NCBI GenBank assembly: GCA_023424395.1
Contig: JAFADY010000043.1
Coordinates: 1-61,895 of the forward strand
DNA: 61,895 bases
Source: Bacteroidota bacterium
Lineage (GTDB): Bacteria; Bacteroidota; Bacteroidia; Bacteroidales; Dysgonomonadaceae
Direction of reading: 5' to 3'
Below are positions 25,443 through 34,787 of the stretch, in pieces. The notes beneath the pieces were generated by a model that worked only from the letters and a program-made list of their open reading frames with translations, did not search any database and was not told the DNA's origin. Made by a program: the position numbers and the translations under genes. Within the stretch, counting starts at the first letter, position 1, and each line of letters opens with the position of its first letter.

Positions 25443-27317
25443 ATGAAAAATTTTACCATTCTAAGCATTTTTCTAATGCTTTTTACAGTCAGTCTTTTAG
25501 GGCAAAGCCCTACCCCTGTTAATTTTAGTGTGGTACCCACACCAATTACTAATGGAGATCTACCCATGACAGGGAGTGGGCAAGGGATTTGGGGTGACTA
25601 TAACAACGATGGGTTGTTAGATTATTTTATTATTGCAGGACAAGGAGATCCGGCGGGTTACATTGCACGTTTATATAAAAATAACGGCAATAATACGTGG
25701 ACAGAAGTTACTACAAATGTTACTCCTCTTGCATGGAGTTCCGCCATGTTCTTCGATGCTAATAACGATGGAAACTTAGATCTCGTAGTTGCCGGATCAG
25801 TTGATGGTACTACGACCGCTTGTGTCACTGATTTATTCATTAATTCAGGAGCGCCCAATTACGAATTAGTGTTAGACGAAACCTATCCATTCGTTGGCAT
25901 TTCAGCTGAAGGAAATGACAATGGAACTCGCATTATAGAAGTAGTAGATTATAATAACGATGGGTGGTTAGATGTTTTCTTAACCGGCAATCATGGAGCT
26001 ACTTGGGATGTTTCCGGAAATTCACGCGTTGTAGCTCTTTACAAGAATAACAACGGAACATTTGAACTCCAGACTACTCCGGTTGACGGGTCAGCTAATT
26101 TTTTATCCATGAATGGAGGTAGCATACACAGCGGCGATGTGAATAATGATGGATATGCCGATATGATTGTTTCGGGATACAATGATAATGCTCAGAACGT
26201 AACTGTTTTATATGTTAATAATGGCAACGAAACATTCAGTGCATATAATCAGTCGGCAACTTTGTTCACAGGTCAAATGCAAGGAGAAACGTTTTTTGCA
26301 GATATTAATAATGATGGATGGCAAGATATTGTTGAGGTAGGAAGAGATGTGAAAAATGGTTGGGCAAGTTTTGCAAATCTTTTTATCAACAATAAGGATT
26401 TGACTTTTACCAAAATCGCATCAGGAACCACCGGATTAATCGGCGGAACTGCAGTTGCTGCGGTTGGTGATGTAAATAATGATGGAATGACAGATATTGT
26501 TTTATCAGGATGGGGGCCAAACACTACGTTTTTTTACAATAAGGGAGACAATACCTTCATGGCTCATCCTATAGATCCTGATATCGCAAGAGCAAGAGCT
26601 GGATCAATAAGTTTGGTAGATTTTACTAATGATGGAAATTTAGACTTCTCCATTTTCGGGTACAGAGATGGTGGTGGTGGAACACCCACTAATCCTACTT
26701 GGCCTCACTACTTTTTGGTTAATAATCTAATTACCGGGACTGCAGCAAATACACCTCCGGGAGTTCCTTTAAATCCAAGATATATTGTTGATGGAACAAA
26801 TTTAACCCTACAATGGGATTCTCCAACAGACGACACTACACCTTCTTCTGCAATAAAATATAATGTTTACTTACAACATAAAACAACAGGGCAAGTATTT
26901 ACTTATCACCCGGCTGATATTGCTAATGGAAAATTAAAAGTCGGTGGAATTAGGCCATTCATATTTGGTAATACAATAACTTTAATGGGTGTATCTCCGG
27001 ATAATTATAATATCGGCATTCAGGCCGTCGATAATTCAAACGCGTCAAGTGCTTTTGTTACACCCGTCTTGAGTAATATCAAAGAAGATTTACTTGGTTC
27101 TGTCGTAAAAATTTCAGTTAAAGATCAATATCTGGTAATTAATAACAATGATGTAAGTAAAATAGAATTCACGATCTTTGATGTAAGTGGAAAAACAATC
27201 ACCGAAGGTGTTTGTGCATCAAATAATGATGCTTCTGTAAATTTATCAAAAGGTGTTTATATCGTAAAAATAAGTAATGGTGTCAATAAAACTTCTCGTA
27301 AAGTTATAGTATTATAA
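25443..27317 (+). CDS. Secreted FG-GAP/VCBS repeat protein with type IX secretion signal
   Basis: A 624-aa exported protein (signal MKNFTILSIFLMLFTVSLLG). It has seven VCBS/FG-GAP blades with calcium-binding loops such as DYNNDGLLD, DANNDGNLD, DYNNDGWLD, DVNNDGYAD, DINNDGWQD, DVNNDGMTD and DFTNDGNLD, which should close a beta-propeller. A fibronectin-III-like domain follows (about 440-545), then a type A T9SS C-terminal sorting domain (about 555-624, with FTIFDVSGKTI and LSKGVYIVKIS). It is probably a cell-surface or released glycan-binding protein of the locus, which is inference. A 15-bp hairpin follows the stop. Confidence 0.88.
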   Translation: MKNFTILSIFLMLFTVSLLGQSPTPVNFSVVPTPITNGDLPMTGSGQGIWGDYNNDGLLDYFIIAGQGDPAGYIARLYKNNGNNTWTEVTTNVTPLAWSSAMFFDANNDGNLDLVVAGSVDGTTTACVTDLFINSGAPNYELVLDETYPFVGISAEGNDNGTRIIEVVDYNNDGWLDVFLTGNHGATWDVSGNSRVVALYKNNNGTFELQTTPVDGSANFLSMNGGSIHSGDVNNDGYADMIVSGYNDNAQNVTVLYVNNGNETFSAYNQSATLFTGQMQGETFFADINNDGWQDIVEVGRDVKNGWASFANLFINNKDLTFTKIASGTTGLIGGTAVAAVGDVNNDGMTDIVLSGWGPNTTFFYNKGDNTFMAHPIDPDIARARAGSISLVDFTNDGNLDFSIFGYRDGGGGTPTNPTWPHYFLVNNLITGTAANTPPGVPLNPRYIVDGTNLTLQWDSPTDDTTPSSAIKYNVYLQHKTTGQVFTYHPADIANGKLKVGGIRPFIFGNTITLMGVSPDNYNIGIQAVDNSNASSAFVTPVLSNIKEDLLGSVVKISVKDQYLVINNNDVSKIEFTIFDVSGKTITEGVCASNNDASVNLSKGVYIVKISNGVNKTSRKVIVL

Positions 27318-27329
27318 TATTATTAATCA

Positions 27330-27364
27330 AAGCAGAGGAAGAAAAAAACTTTCTTCCTCTGCTT
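27330..27364 (+). terminator. Perfect 15-bp hairpin inside the PUL
   Basis: Arms 27330-27344 (AAGCAGAGGAAGAAA) and 27350-27364 pair perfectly around AAAAC. It starts 13 bases after the FG-GAP stop. No U tract follows, so it may partly terminate, or protect the 3' end of the upstream susCD message so that downstream genes are expressed less. Confidence 0.6.
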
Positions 27365-27383
27365 CAAAATAAACTAGATAAAA

Positions 27384-30053
27384 ATGAAAAAACGTTTGCT
27401 ATTATACTCTTTAATTTTCTTTAGTATATATAGTCATGCCAAAGAAATTATTATTGAAGCAGAATCTGCTAAACTTTTAAATGGCGCGGTTATTGTGAAT
27501 TCTCCTCTTTGTTCTGGAGGAAGAAAAGTAGGCGCCATAGGAGATCCGGCAAGAAATGGAGGCATAGAAGCTAACGTTTACTTAGAAAGCGCCGGGATAT
27601 ATAACTTAAAAATATTTTATCTGAATTCTTACTCTTCCATTACGGATGCTCGCAATTTATATTTGTCGGTCAATGATGGTAATCAAGCATTGATCAATTG
27701 CCCAAGCACCGGTGATTGGAATACCCCTAAATTCGTTAGTCTACCCGTGATTCTTAACCAAGGAAATAACAAAATCGTTTTAAATAATCCAAATTATTAT
27801 GGTGCAGATATTGATATGATAATAATCGAAGAAACTCATGCACCCGACAACAATCCAATAAATATTATTTCATTAGATAAATGGGAATTAAAAATTAATA
27901 CAACTACGGGAATTACTGATATTTTCTATAATGGGGAACCACTTATATTGCAAACACAAGCAAGATTCAATAACGCAGATGAAATTTCTTATCTGCAAGA
28001 TACAAAAAACCTGATGATATCAGAAGCCGCGCTAAACGACGTTTTTGGAGTTGGTAAAAAAATTACACTATCTTCAGTTACACAGGACGATAAAATACAA
28101 CTAGAACATAATTATTATTTATATACATCATTAGATTATTTCTTAACAGATTTCACAATAGTTTCAAATGAACTCATAGAGTCGAATTATATGTCTCCAC
28201 TAATTACGGTTACACCTAATGACGTGTTACAAAGTGGCGAAAATAAACTATTGTGGACACCTTTTGATAATGACAAGTGGATAAGATATAATCTCGTGGA
28301 TTTTGGAGCATCTCTATCAGGTCATGAAGTTACTACCTTCTTCAATACATCCTCAAGAAATGGAATAATAATAGGATCAGTCGAGCACGATACATGGAAA
28401 ACAGGTATCAGAACTTCAACAAATGACAACAGTATTACACGTCTTGAGGTATTTGGTGGAATTTCATCTTACGATACGAGAGATGTTATTCCACACGGCA
28501 CAATAAAAAGAAACCAAATTAAATCGCCTAAAATATTTGTAGGAAAATTTGACGATTGGAGAAATGGTATGGAGACCTATGCAAACGCTAATGCTCTTGT
28601 TGCACCGAAGTTGCCATGGAGCAAAGGAAAACCCTTTGCATGGAACAGTTGGGGAGCAATACAAACAAATTTATCGTTTCAGAATGCAACAGAGGTAGCG
28701 CAATATTTTGCAAATACCTTGCAGCCTCAGGGTTTTAGTAACGATAATACAGTTTATATCGGGTTAGATTCATATTGGGATAATATCTCCTATCGCGATC
28801 TCATTATTTTTGCAAGAGATTGCAAAGCAAGAGGTCAGGATCCTGGAATTTATTGGACTCCATTCGTCGATTGGGCTAAAAACCCAAATAGGGTTGTGGA
28901 AGGCACCGATAATGTTCTTTATAAAGATATTTATTTGTATGCGGATGGGCAGCCACAAGAAATTGCAAGTGCTTATGCTATCGATCCCACGCATCCTGCT
29001 ACTAAACAAAGAATTGATTTATATTTAAATAGATTCATAACACAAGGATATACTTATCTTAAACTCGACTTCTTATCACATGGAGCTTTAGAGGCCGATT
29101 CACATTACGATCCGGATGTATTTACCGGTATTGAAGCATATAACCAAGGATTGCAATACATAATAGATGTTCTGGATAACAGAATGTTCATTAATTTTTC
29201 TATTTCACCGTTATTCCCATCTCAATATGCACACGGTAGACGCATAGCTTGCGATGCATACGCAAGTATTGGCGATACGGAATATACGCTTAATTCGTTG
29301 TCTTATGGTTGGTGGTTAGATCACGTTTATTCGTATAACGATGCCGATAATGTGGTTCTGAATAATGCAACCAACGGAGAAAATAGAGCAAGAGTTACAT
29401 CATCGGTAATTACCGGTTTGTTCTGTTCCGGTGATGATTTTAGTTCATCAGCCTCCGCAATTTTAAAACAGAAAGCAGAAACCTTCCTTACTAATTATGA
29501 GGTAAATAATGTTGCAAGAAAAGCAAAAGCTTTTTATCCTGTGGAATCTGGAGCCGGAAATAGAGCTGCAAATATGTTCATGCAAAATGTAGGCGACACT
29601 CTGTATTTAGCTGTTTTTAATTACGGAAATTCTACGATAAATGCAACTATAAATTTTGAAAGAATAGGTTTAACGGCTAGTGAAGAATATACTTTTCACG
29701 AAATATGGAATGACACGAAAGTGAATTACAATAATTCATGGCAAGCATCAATTCCATATCGTGACGTGAAATTTTATAAGATTTATTCCACCAACGCCAC
29801 AGATATTAAAGTTGATGAAAAGAATGAAGGAATATTCTATCCGAATCCGGTAAAGGATATTTTGTATGTTAATTCAGTTTATGACAGTAAAATTTCAGAG
29901 GTGTCCTTCTACGATGTTTCCGGTAAGGTTATTAAACATCAAAACTCAGTAGCAAATTCAATTGACTTGAAAGAATTAAACGCAGGTTTATATTTTTTGG
30001 TAACCTATTTAGAGAATGGAGAAAAGAAAAAACAAAAAATAATAAAACAATAA
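27384..30053 (+). CDS. Secreted clan GH-D glycoside hydrolase (alpha-galactosidase-like) with CBM and T9SS domain
   Basis: An 889-aa exported enzyme (signal MKKRLLLYSLIFFSIYSHA). Residues about 20-150 form a CBM6/35-like sandwich (IIIEAESAKL, GGIEANVYLESAGIYNLKIFY). A middle (beta/alpha)8 domain, about 410-700, has GH27/GH36-like features: KPFAWNSWGAIQ, TVYIGLDSYWDNIS, PGIYWTPFVDW, the probable nucleophile in YLKLDFLSHG, and the probable acid/base in YASIGDTEYTLN. A type A T9SS sorting domain ends the protein (FYPNPVKDILYVNS, VSFYDVSGKVI). Predicted role: removal of terminal alpha-galactosyl units outside the cell. The exact GH family is not certain. Confidence 0.8.
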   Translation: MKKRLLLYSLIFFSIYSHAKEIIIEAESAKLLNGAVIVNSPLCSGGRKVGAIGDPARNGGIEANVYLESAGIYNLKIFYLNSYSSITDARNLYLSVNDGNQALINCPSTGDWNTPKFVSLPVILNQGNNKIVLNNPNYYGADIDMIIIEETHAPDNNPINIISLDKWELKINTTTGITDIFYNGEPLILQTQARFNNADEISYLQDTKNLMISEAALNDVFGVGKKITLSSVTQDDKIQLEHNYYLYTSLDYFLTDFTIVSNELIESNYMSPLITVTPNDVLQSGENKLLWTPFDNDKWIRYNLVDFGASLSGHEVTTFFNTSSRNGIIIGSVEHDTWKTGIRTSTNDNSITRLEVFGGISSYDTRDVIPHGTIKRNQIKSPKIFVGKFDDWRNGMETYANANALVAPKLPWSKGKPFAWNSWGAIQTNLSFQNATEVAQYFANTLQPQGFSNDNTVYIGLDSYWDNISYRDLIIFARDCKARGQDPGIYWTPFVDWAKNPNRVVEGTDNVLYKDIYLYADGQPQEIASAYAIDPTHPATKQRIDLYLNRFITQGYTYLKLDFLSHGALEADSHYDPDVFTGIEAYNQGLQYIIDVLDNRMFINFSISPLFPSQYAHGRRIACDAYASIGDTEYTLNSLSYGWWLDHVYSYNDADNVVLNNATNGENRARVTSSVITGLFCSGDDFSSSASAILKQKAETFLTNYEVNNVARKAKAFYPVESGAGNRAANMFMQNVGDTLYLAVFNYGNSTINATINFERIGLTASEEYTFHEIWNDTKVNYNNSWQASIPYRDVKFYKIYSTNATDIKVDEKNEGIFYPNPVKDILYVNSVYDSKISEVSFYDVSGKVIKHQNSVANSIDLKELNAGLYFLVTYLENGEKKKQKIIKQ

Positions 30054-30123
30054 GGTTTTATAGATCATTTTGTTTTTCCTTTTATTGTGTATTTATTACT
30101 TGTTTATTATTAATGTTATTGCT

Positions 30124-33100
30124 ATGAAAATTAAAATTAGAATCCTTTTTAATCAATGTATGTATGCAAAAAAAATTGTAAAATTTACTTTTACATTATT
30201 ATTTTTAGCATATATAAGTTCAACAACCTTTGCATACTCCAAATCTGCGGAAATTATGGAAATAAAGCAGAATAGAAATATTTCAGGAAAGGTTACTGAC
30301 AATAATTCTATTCCTTTAATTGGAGTTTCTATAACAATCAAAGGTACATCTTCGGGTGTTGTTACTGATGTTGATGGTAACTATACAATAAATGTGAAAG
30401 AAAACGACGTTTTGGTATTTTCTTATATTGGCATGGAGGCCTTTGAAGTTACAGTTCAAAATCAAAATACTATAGATGTAATATTATATGAAGACACAAC
30501 TTTGATAGATGAGTTAATTGTGATTGGTTATGGTTCAGTTAGAAGAAGTAATTTGTCCGGAGCAGTATCAACTGTTTCAAACAAAGATTTGCAAAAATTG
30601 CCTGCAGCAAATTTAAGTCAAGCATTGCAAGGTAATGCCTCGGGTTTGTATTCTCTCCAAAGTGATAGATCACCCGGAGCGGGAGTATCATTAAATATTA
30701 GAGGAAATAATTCATTTGTAGGAGGGAATCCGCTATTTATAGTTGATGGGTTTCCTATTGCATCTGATGGGGGCGTAAATGCCATTAATCCCAATGATAT
30801 AGAATCGATAACAATTTTAAAAGATGCTTCTTCAACAGCTATTTATGGTGCAAGAGCAGCAAATGGAGTGGTTCTGATAACGACTAAGTTAGGTAAAATA
30901 GGGAAACCCGTATTAAATGTGGATGTTTATACAGGTTTTAAATACTTTAATAATCCCATTCAAACAATGAATGCTCAACAATTTGCAGAGCTAAGAAGGG
31001 AATCCTATGTTATGGATGGAATCACAATGCCTGCAAATGCTTTTTTGGATACTGAACTTGCGATGCTTGATGCAGGATTGTCTACCGATTGGTGGAACGA
31101 AGTGATTCAACAATATAGAACTGTACAGAATTATCAAGTATCTTTTAGTTCAGGAACTGAAAATACTAAGGTACATGTTGGGGCAGGCTTTTTCAATGAA
31201 CAGGGAATAGTAAATAATTCTCATTTCTTAAGAGGTACCTTGAAATTTAATATTTCCCAGAATTTTGGAAAAAGATTGACATTGAGTTCATACAATAACT
31301 TAAGTTTAATGTCCAGCAGAGGAACTAATTCTACTAACGTATTGTTCCCTGCAATGGTCGGAAATCCTATGTCTCCAGTACGTAATGAAGAAGGTGTTTA
31401 TTATGCGATGATCCAGAATGCATTAGGAACACCTCGAGCAAATCCCGCAGCTTTCTCCGATTTACCTAAAATTAAATCCATGGAGCCCATAATCAATTCC
31501 TCATTGGCGCTGGATGTAAAATTAACGGATGATTTAAAATTCAGAACACAAATTTCAGGTGAAATTGATAATTACAGATATAATTTCTATAATCCTATTC
31601 TGATTAGTGGGCAAGACGAAATTAATGGTCGTGTTAGTGACGGTTTTGCATCCATTACCTCTTCTGTAAACTATAACTGGATTAGTGAATCAACTCTATC
31701 CTATGCAAAGAATTTTAATGATAAACACGATATAAACAGTGTAATTGGTTTTTCCACTCAGCAAAACAGATGGGAATCGGTTTATGCATCAGCTTCCGGG
31801 TTTGCGAGTGATATTTATGAATCTTATAATTTGGGCGCTAGTTCTGCTGCAGCCAGAAAACCTTCTTCTAATTTAATAAATTGGAGTATGTTGTCTTATT
31901 TTGGAAGAGTAATTTATACACTAAGTAACAAATATATTTTTACTGCAAATATGCGTATAGATGGCTCTTCAAGGTTTGGTGAAGACAATAAATACGGATA
32001 TTTCCCAAGTGGAGCTTTTGCTTGGCGTATGTCTGAAGAGGATTTTATTAAAGATTTGAACTTTTTTTCTGACTTAAAATTAAGATTAAGTTATGGAACA
32101 TCGGGAAATGCTGCTGCTATATCACCCTATCAAACTCTTGCCAAATTGAGTTACGCTCCATACAATTTCGAAGGAAGAGAAGTAGCAGGGTATTATGAGT
32201 CTAATATGCCTTCTCCGAACTTGAAATGGGAAACCACAAAACAAGCAAATATAGGTATGGATGTTGGGATGTTTAACAATAGGTTGAATTTGGTTATCGA
32301 CTATTATAATAAAAATACGATGGACCTGATAAGAGCAGTAGATATACCGGCTGTCGCAGGTTTTCCAAATACCTACGTGAATTTGGGTAATTTACAAAAT
32401 AGAGGTTTAGAGTTAGAAGCCAGAACGGTAAATTTTGTAAATCCATTCACTTGGAGAACTTCTTTCATGATAGCCCTCAACAAAAATAAACTAACGTCTT
32501 TAGGAGATGGCTCTGATAGGATTGGAACCACTCATTGGGTAGGGAAACCATTATACATTGGAAATCGATATTTAATAGAAGCGATAGGTATATGGCAGGC
32601 TTCAGAAGAGGAACTTGCTGCTGTATATGGTGCAGTGCCGGGTGACGTGAAATATAGAGATATAAATGATGATTCTAGTATTAATGATGAGGACAGAGAT
32701 TTTGTGGGTTCATACTATCCTAACTTTTATGGATCTCTTACAAATGAATTTCTTTATAAAAATTTCGATTTAAATGTATTTATGACTTTTTCACAAGGCC
32801 GTGATGTTTATAATGGAAATAATTATATCCTTTTGTATGGTGGCGCTGTAGATAACAATAGAATAGAAATGCTTGATAGATGGACTTCATCTAATCCGAG
32901 TACTGTATACCCGAGAGCTTCTGCCACAGGAAGTAATAGATTAAGTACAGAAACTAGTGAATTTTTAGAAGATGCCAGCTATTTAAAAATTAAGAATATT
33001 ACTTTGGGATATACTTTCCCTTCAAATCTTCTTGAGAAGAATAGAATTTCAAATTTAAGGTTGTATTTAGGTGTTACAAACCCGTTTACATTCACAAAAT

Positions 33101-33204
33101 ACACAGGTATGGACCCTGAAGATGGGGATATTTGGAACAATTCTCGAACAAGCACCTATCCAATAACAACAACTTATACGGTTGGATTACAGTTAAGTTT
33201 TTAA
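30124..33204 (+). CDS. SusC/RagA-type TonB-dependent transporter (second)
   Basis: Second outer-membrane glycan channel of the locus (1026 aa from this ATG; an ATG at 30160 is also possible, and a TTG at 30070 is unlikely). The signal region is KIVKFTFTLLFLAYISSTTFA; then the regulatory-like domain (NISGKVTDNNSIPLIGVSI, VVTDVDGNYTINV), plug (RRSNLSGAVSTVS, LNIRGNNSFVGGNPLFIVDG, SSTAIYGARAANGVVLITTK) and barrel ending in YTVGLQLSF. Clearly different in sequence from the first SusC, so the two pairs probably accept different oligosaccharides. Followed 21 bases later by its SusD. Confidence 0.94.
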   Translation: MKIKIRILFNQCMYAKKIVKFTFTLLFLAYISSTTFAYSKSAEIMEIKQNRNISGKVTDNNSIPLIGVSITIKGTSSGVVTDVDGNYTINVKENDVLVFSYIGMEAFEVTVQNQNTIDVILYEDTTLIDELIVIGYGSVRRSNLSGAVSTVSNKDLQKLPAANLSQALQGNASGLYSLQSDRSPGAGVSLNIRGNNSFVGGNPLFIVDGFPIASDGGVNAINPNDIESITILKDASSTAIYGARAANGVVLITTKLGKIGKPVLNVDVYTGFKYFNNPIQTMNAQQFAELRRESYVMDGITMPANAFLDTELAMLDAGLSTDWWNEVIQQYRTVQNYQVSFSSGTENTKVHVGAGFFNEQGIVNNSHFLRGTLKFNISQNFGKRLTLSSYNNLSLMSSRGTNSTNVLFPAMVGNPMSPVRNEEGVYYAMIQNALGTPRANPAAFSDLPKIKSMEPIINSSLALDVKLTDDLKFRTQISGEIDNYRYNFYNPILISGQDEINGRVSDGFASITSSVNYNWISESTLSYAKNFNDKHDINSVIGFSTQQNRWESVYASASGFASDIYESYNLGASSAAARKPSSNLINWSMLSYFGRVIYTLSNKYIFTANMRIDGSSRFGEDNKYGYFPSGAFAWRMSEEDFIKDLNFFSDLKLRLSYGTSGNAAAISPYQTLAKLSYAPYNFEGREVAGYYESNMPSPNLKWETTKQANIGMDVGMFNNRLNLVIDYYNKNTMDLIRAVDIPAVAGFPNTYVNLGNLQNRGLELEARTVNFVNPFTWRTSFMIALNKNKLTSLGDGSDRIGTTHWVGKPLYIGNRYLIEAIGIWQASEEELAAVYGAVPGDVKYRDINDDSSINDEDRDFVGSYYPNFYGSLTNEFLYKNFDLNVFMTFSQGRDVYNGNNYILLYGGAVDNNRIEMLDRWTSSNPSTVYPRASATGSNRLSTETSEFLEDASYLKIKNITLGYTFPSNLLEKNRISNLRLYLGVTNPFTFTKYTGMDPEDGDIWNNSRTSTYPITTTYTVGLQLSF

Positions 33205-33225
33205 TCACTTAAAAAAAAATAAACG

Positions 33226-34764
33226 ATGAAAAAAATACATATTATTTCTTTTTTATTATTAGCTATATTCTTCGGGTGTAGTGATTTTCTGGAAGAAAAT
33301 CCCAAAACTTTTCTGTCACCGGGGAATTTTTACAAAACCCAAAGTGATATTGAAGCCGGATTAAATGTTGTTTACAGAGCTCCGCAAGATAGATATTCAT
33401 CGAATTGGGCAGGACCTCATTGGTTTGAATGGGGTACCGATATAAGCGAGATCACAGACAAATCTAGTTGGGCTCATCACAATGAAATAGCACGACTACC
33501 TTCTACCTTTAACGCCTCTTCTACCGTGCCGAATGATTTTTGGCAATATACATACAATCATTTAAAAGATGCCAATAATTTATTAAAGGCATTACCGAAT
33601 GTGCCGATTACGGATGAAGTGAGAAAATTAGTAGAAGGCCAAACAAGAGCATTACGGGCTTTTTTATACTTTGATGCTGTAAGAGTATATAATGGCGTTC
33701 CTTTGCTTTTAGAAGCAACTACCGATCTGGATTTTCTCAAAACAGTTCCTAGAGCGGAGCCAACTGCCATATATGATGCCATAATAACTGATTTAGAATT
33801 TGCTATACAAAATCTACCGAATAGATGGAATAATACTGCTGATCAGGGAAGAATTACTAGTGGAGCTGCAGCGGCAATGCTAGCAAAAGTATATTTAACT
33901 ATGGCAGGATATCCTCTAAATCAAAAAGATAAGTTTCAAAATGCAAATAAACTTTTGACCGATTTTGTGGATAATAAAACTTATGGAAGCCATTATGCTC
34001 TTTTTGATAATTACGCAGATATGTTTAACGATCAGCTAGCTCCAGGTAACGAAGGTGTTTGGGTTATTAATTTTACAAGAGGAACATTTGGACAAGGAAG
34101 TGACTTTCACACAAACTATGCACCATTAGAATTGTATTATGCAAGTGGTATAGGATTAACTTACGGCGGAGGATGGAGTAATGGTATACCCACTCAACGC
34201 TTTTACGATAGTTACGATAAAATAAATGATGAAAGATTTAAGCATACTTATTGGAGTTCGACTGCGGAAATTCCAGAAGAGTATAATAATTTGGTAGGTA
34301 AGGACCAAAACGGAAATCCTATCCACATAGAATTTTACAGGCCTCATGTTAAAAAATTTAGAGAAAAAACGCCTAATAATAATTCTCATCGTACAGGATT
34401 AGATCATTCAATAATTAGATATGCAGATGTACTTTTAATGTACGCTGAAGTATTGAACGAATTAAATGATAGCCGTTGTTATAATTATATTAATATTGTT
34501 AGAAACAGGGCGGGTTTAGAAGATTTACCTCAAATGTCACAAACTGCGTTTCGTGAGCATATAATGTTGGAAAGAGCATGGGAATTATGTTTTGAAGGCG
34601 ACAGAAAATTTGATTTGGTGAGATGGGGTGTTTACACAACACGCACTCCGGAGTGGAATCCTCAAGTTGTAGGAAATATCAAAACAGGCAAACATGAGTT
34701 CTGGCCAGTTCCTCAATCCCAAAGAGACATTAATGAAAATTTGACCCAGAACGACGGTTGGTAA
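33226..34764 (+). CDS. SusD/RagB-type glycan-binding lipoprotein (second)
   Basis: A 512-aa surface lipoprotein with lipobox FFGC (C18). SusD features: FLEENPKTFLSPGNFYKTQSD after the anchor, QTRALRAFLYFDAVRVYNGVPLL, AAAMLAKVYLTMAGYP, IIRYADVLLMYAEVLNEL and the C-terminal LCFEGDRKFDLVRWG with HEFWPVPQSQRDINENL. It sits between the second SusC and the GH36 gene and completes the second import pair. Confidence 0.94.
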   Translation: MKKIHIISFLLLAIFFGCSDFLEENPKTFLSPGNFYKTQSDIEAGLNVVYRAPQDRYSSNWAGPHWFEWGTDISEITDKSSWAHHNEIARLPSTFNASSTVPNDFWQYTYNHLKDANNLLKALPNVPITDEVRKLVEGQTRALRAFLYFDAVRVYNGVPLLLEATTDLDFLKTVPRAEPTAIYDAIITDLEFAIQNLPNRWNNTADQGRITSGAAAAMLAKVYLTMAGYPLNQKDKFQNANKLLTDFVDNKTYGSHYALFDNYADMFNDQLAPGNEGVWVINFTRGTFGQGSDFHTNYAPLELYYASGIGLTYGGGWSNGIPTQRFYDSYDKINDERFKHTYWSSTAEIPEEYNNLVGKDQNGNPIHIEFYRPHVKKFREKTPNNNSHRTGLDHSIIRYADVLLMYAEVLNELNDSRCYNYINIVRNRAGLEDLPQMSQTAFREHIMLERAWELCFEGDRKFDLVRWGVYTTRTPEWNPQVVGNIKTGKHEFWPVPQSQRDINENLTQNDGW

Positions 34765-34787
34765 TCTACCTATTTAATTATAAAATT

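Noticed and set aside
25443..27317. FG-GAP protein as an integrin-like adhesin
   Set aside because: The repeats are calcium-loop propeller blades shared by many secreted proteins; location in the PUL and T9SS tail fit a glycan-related role better.
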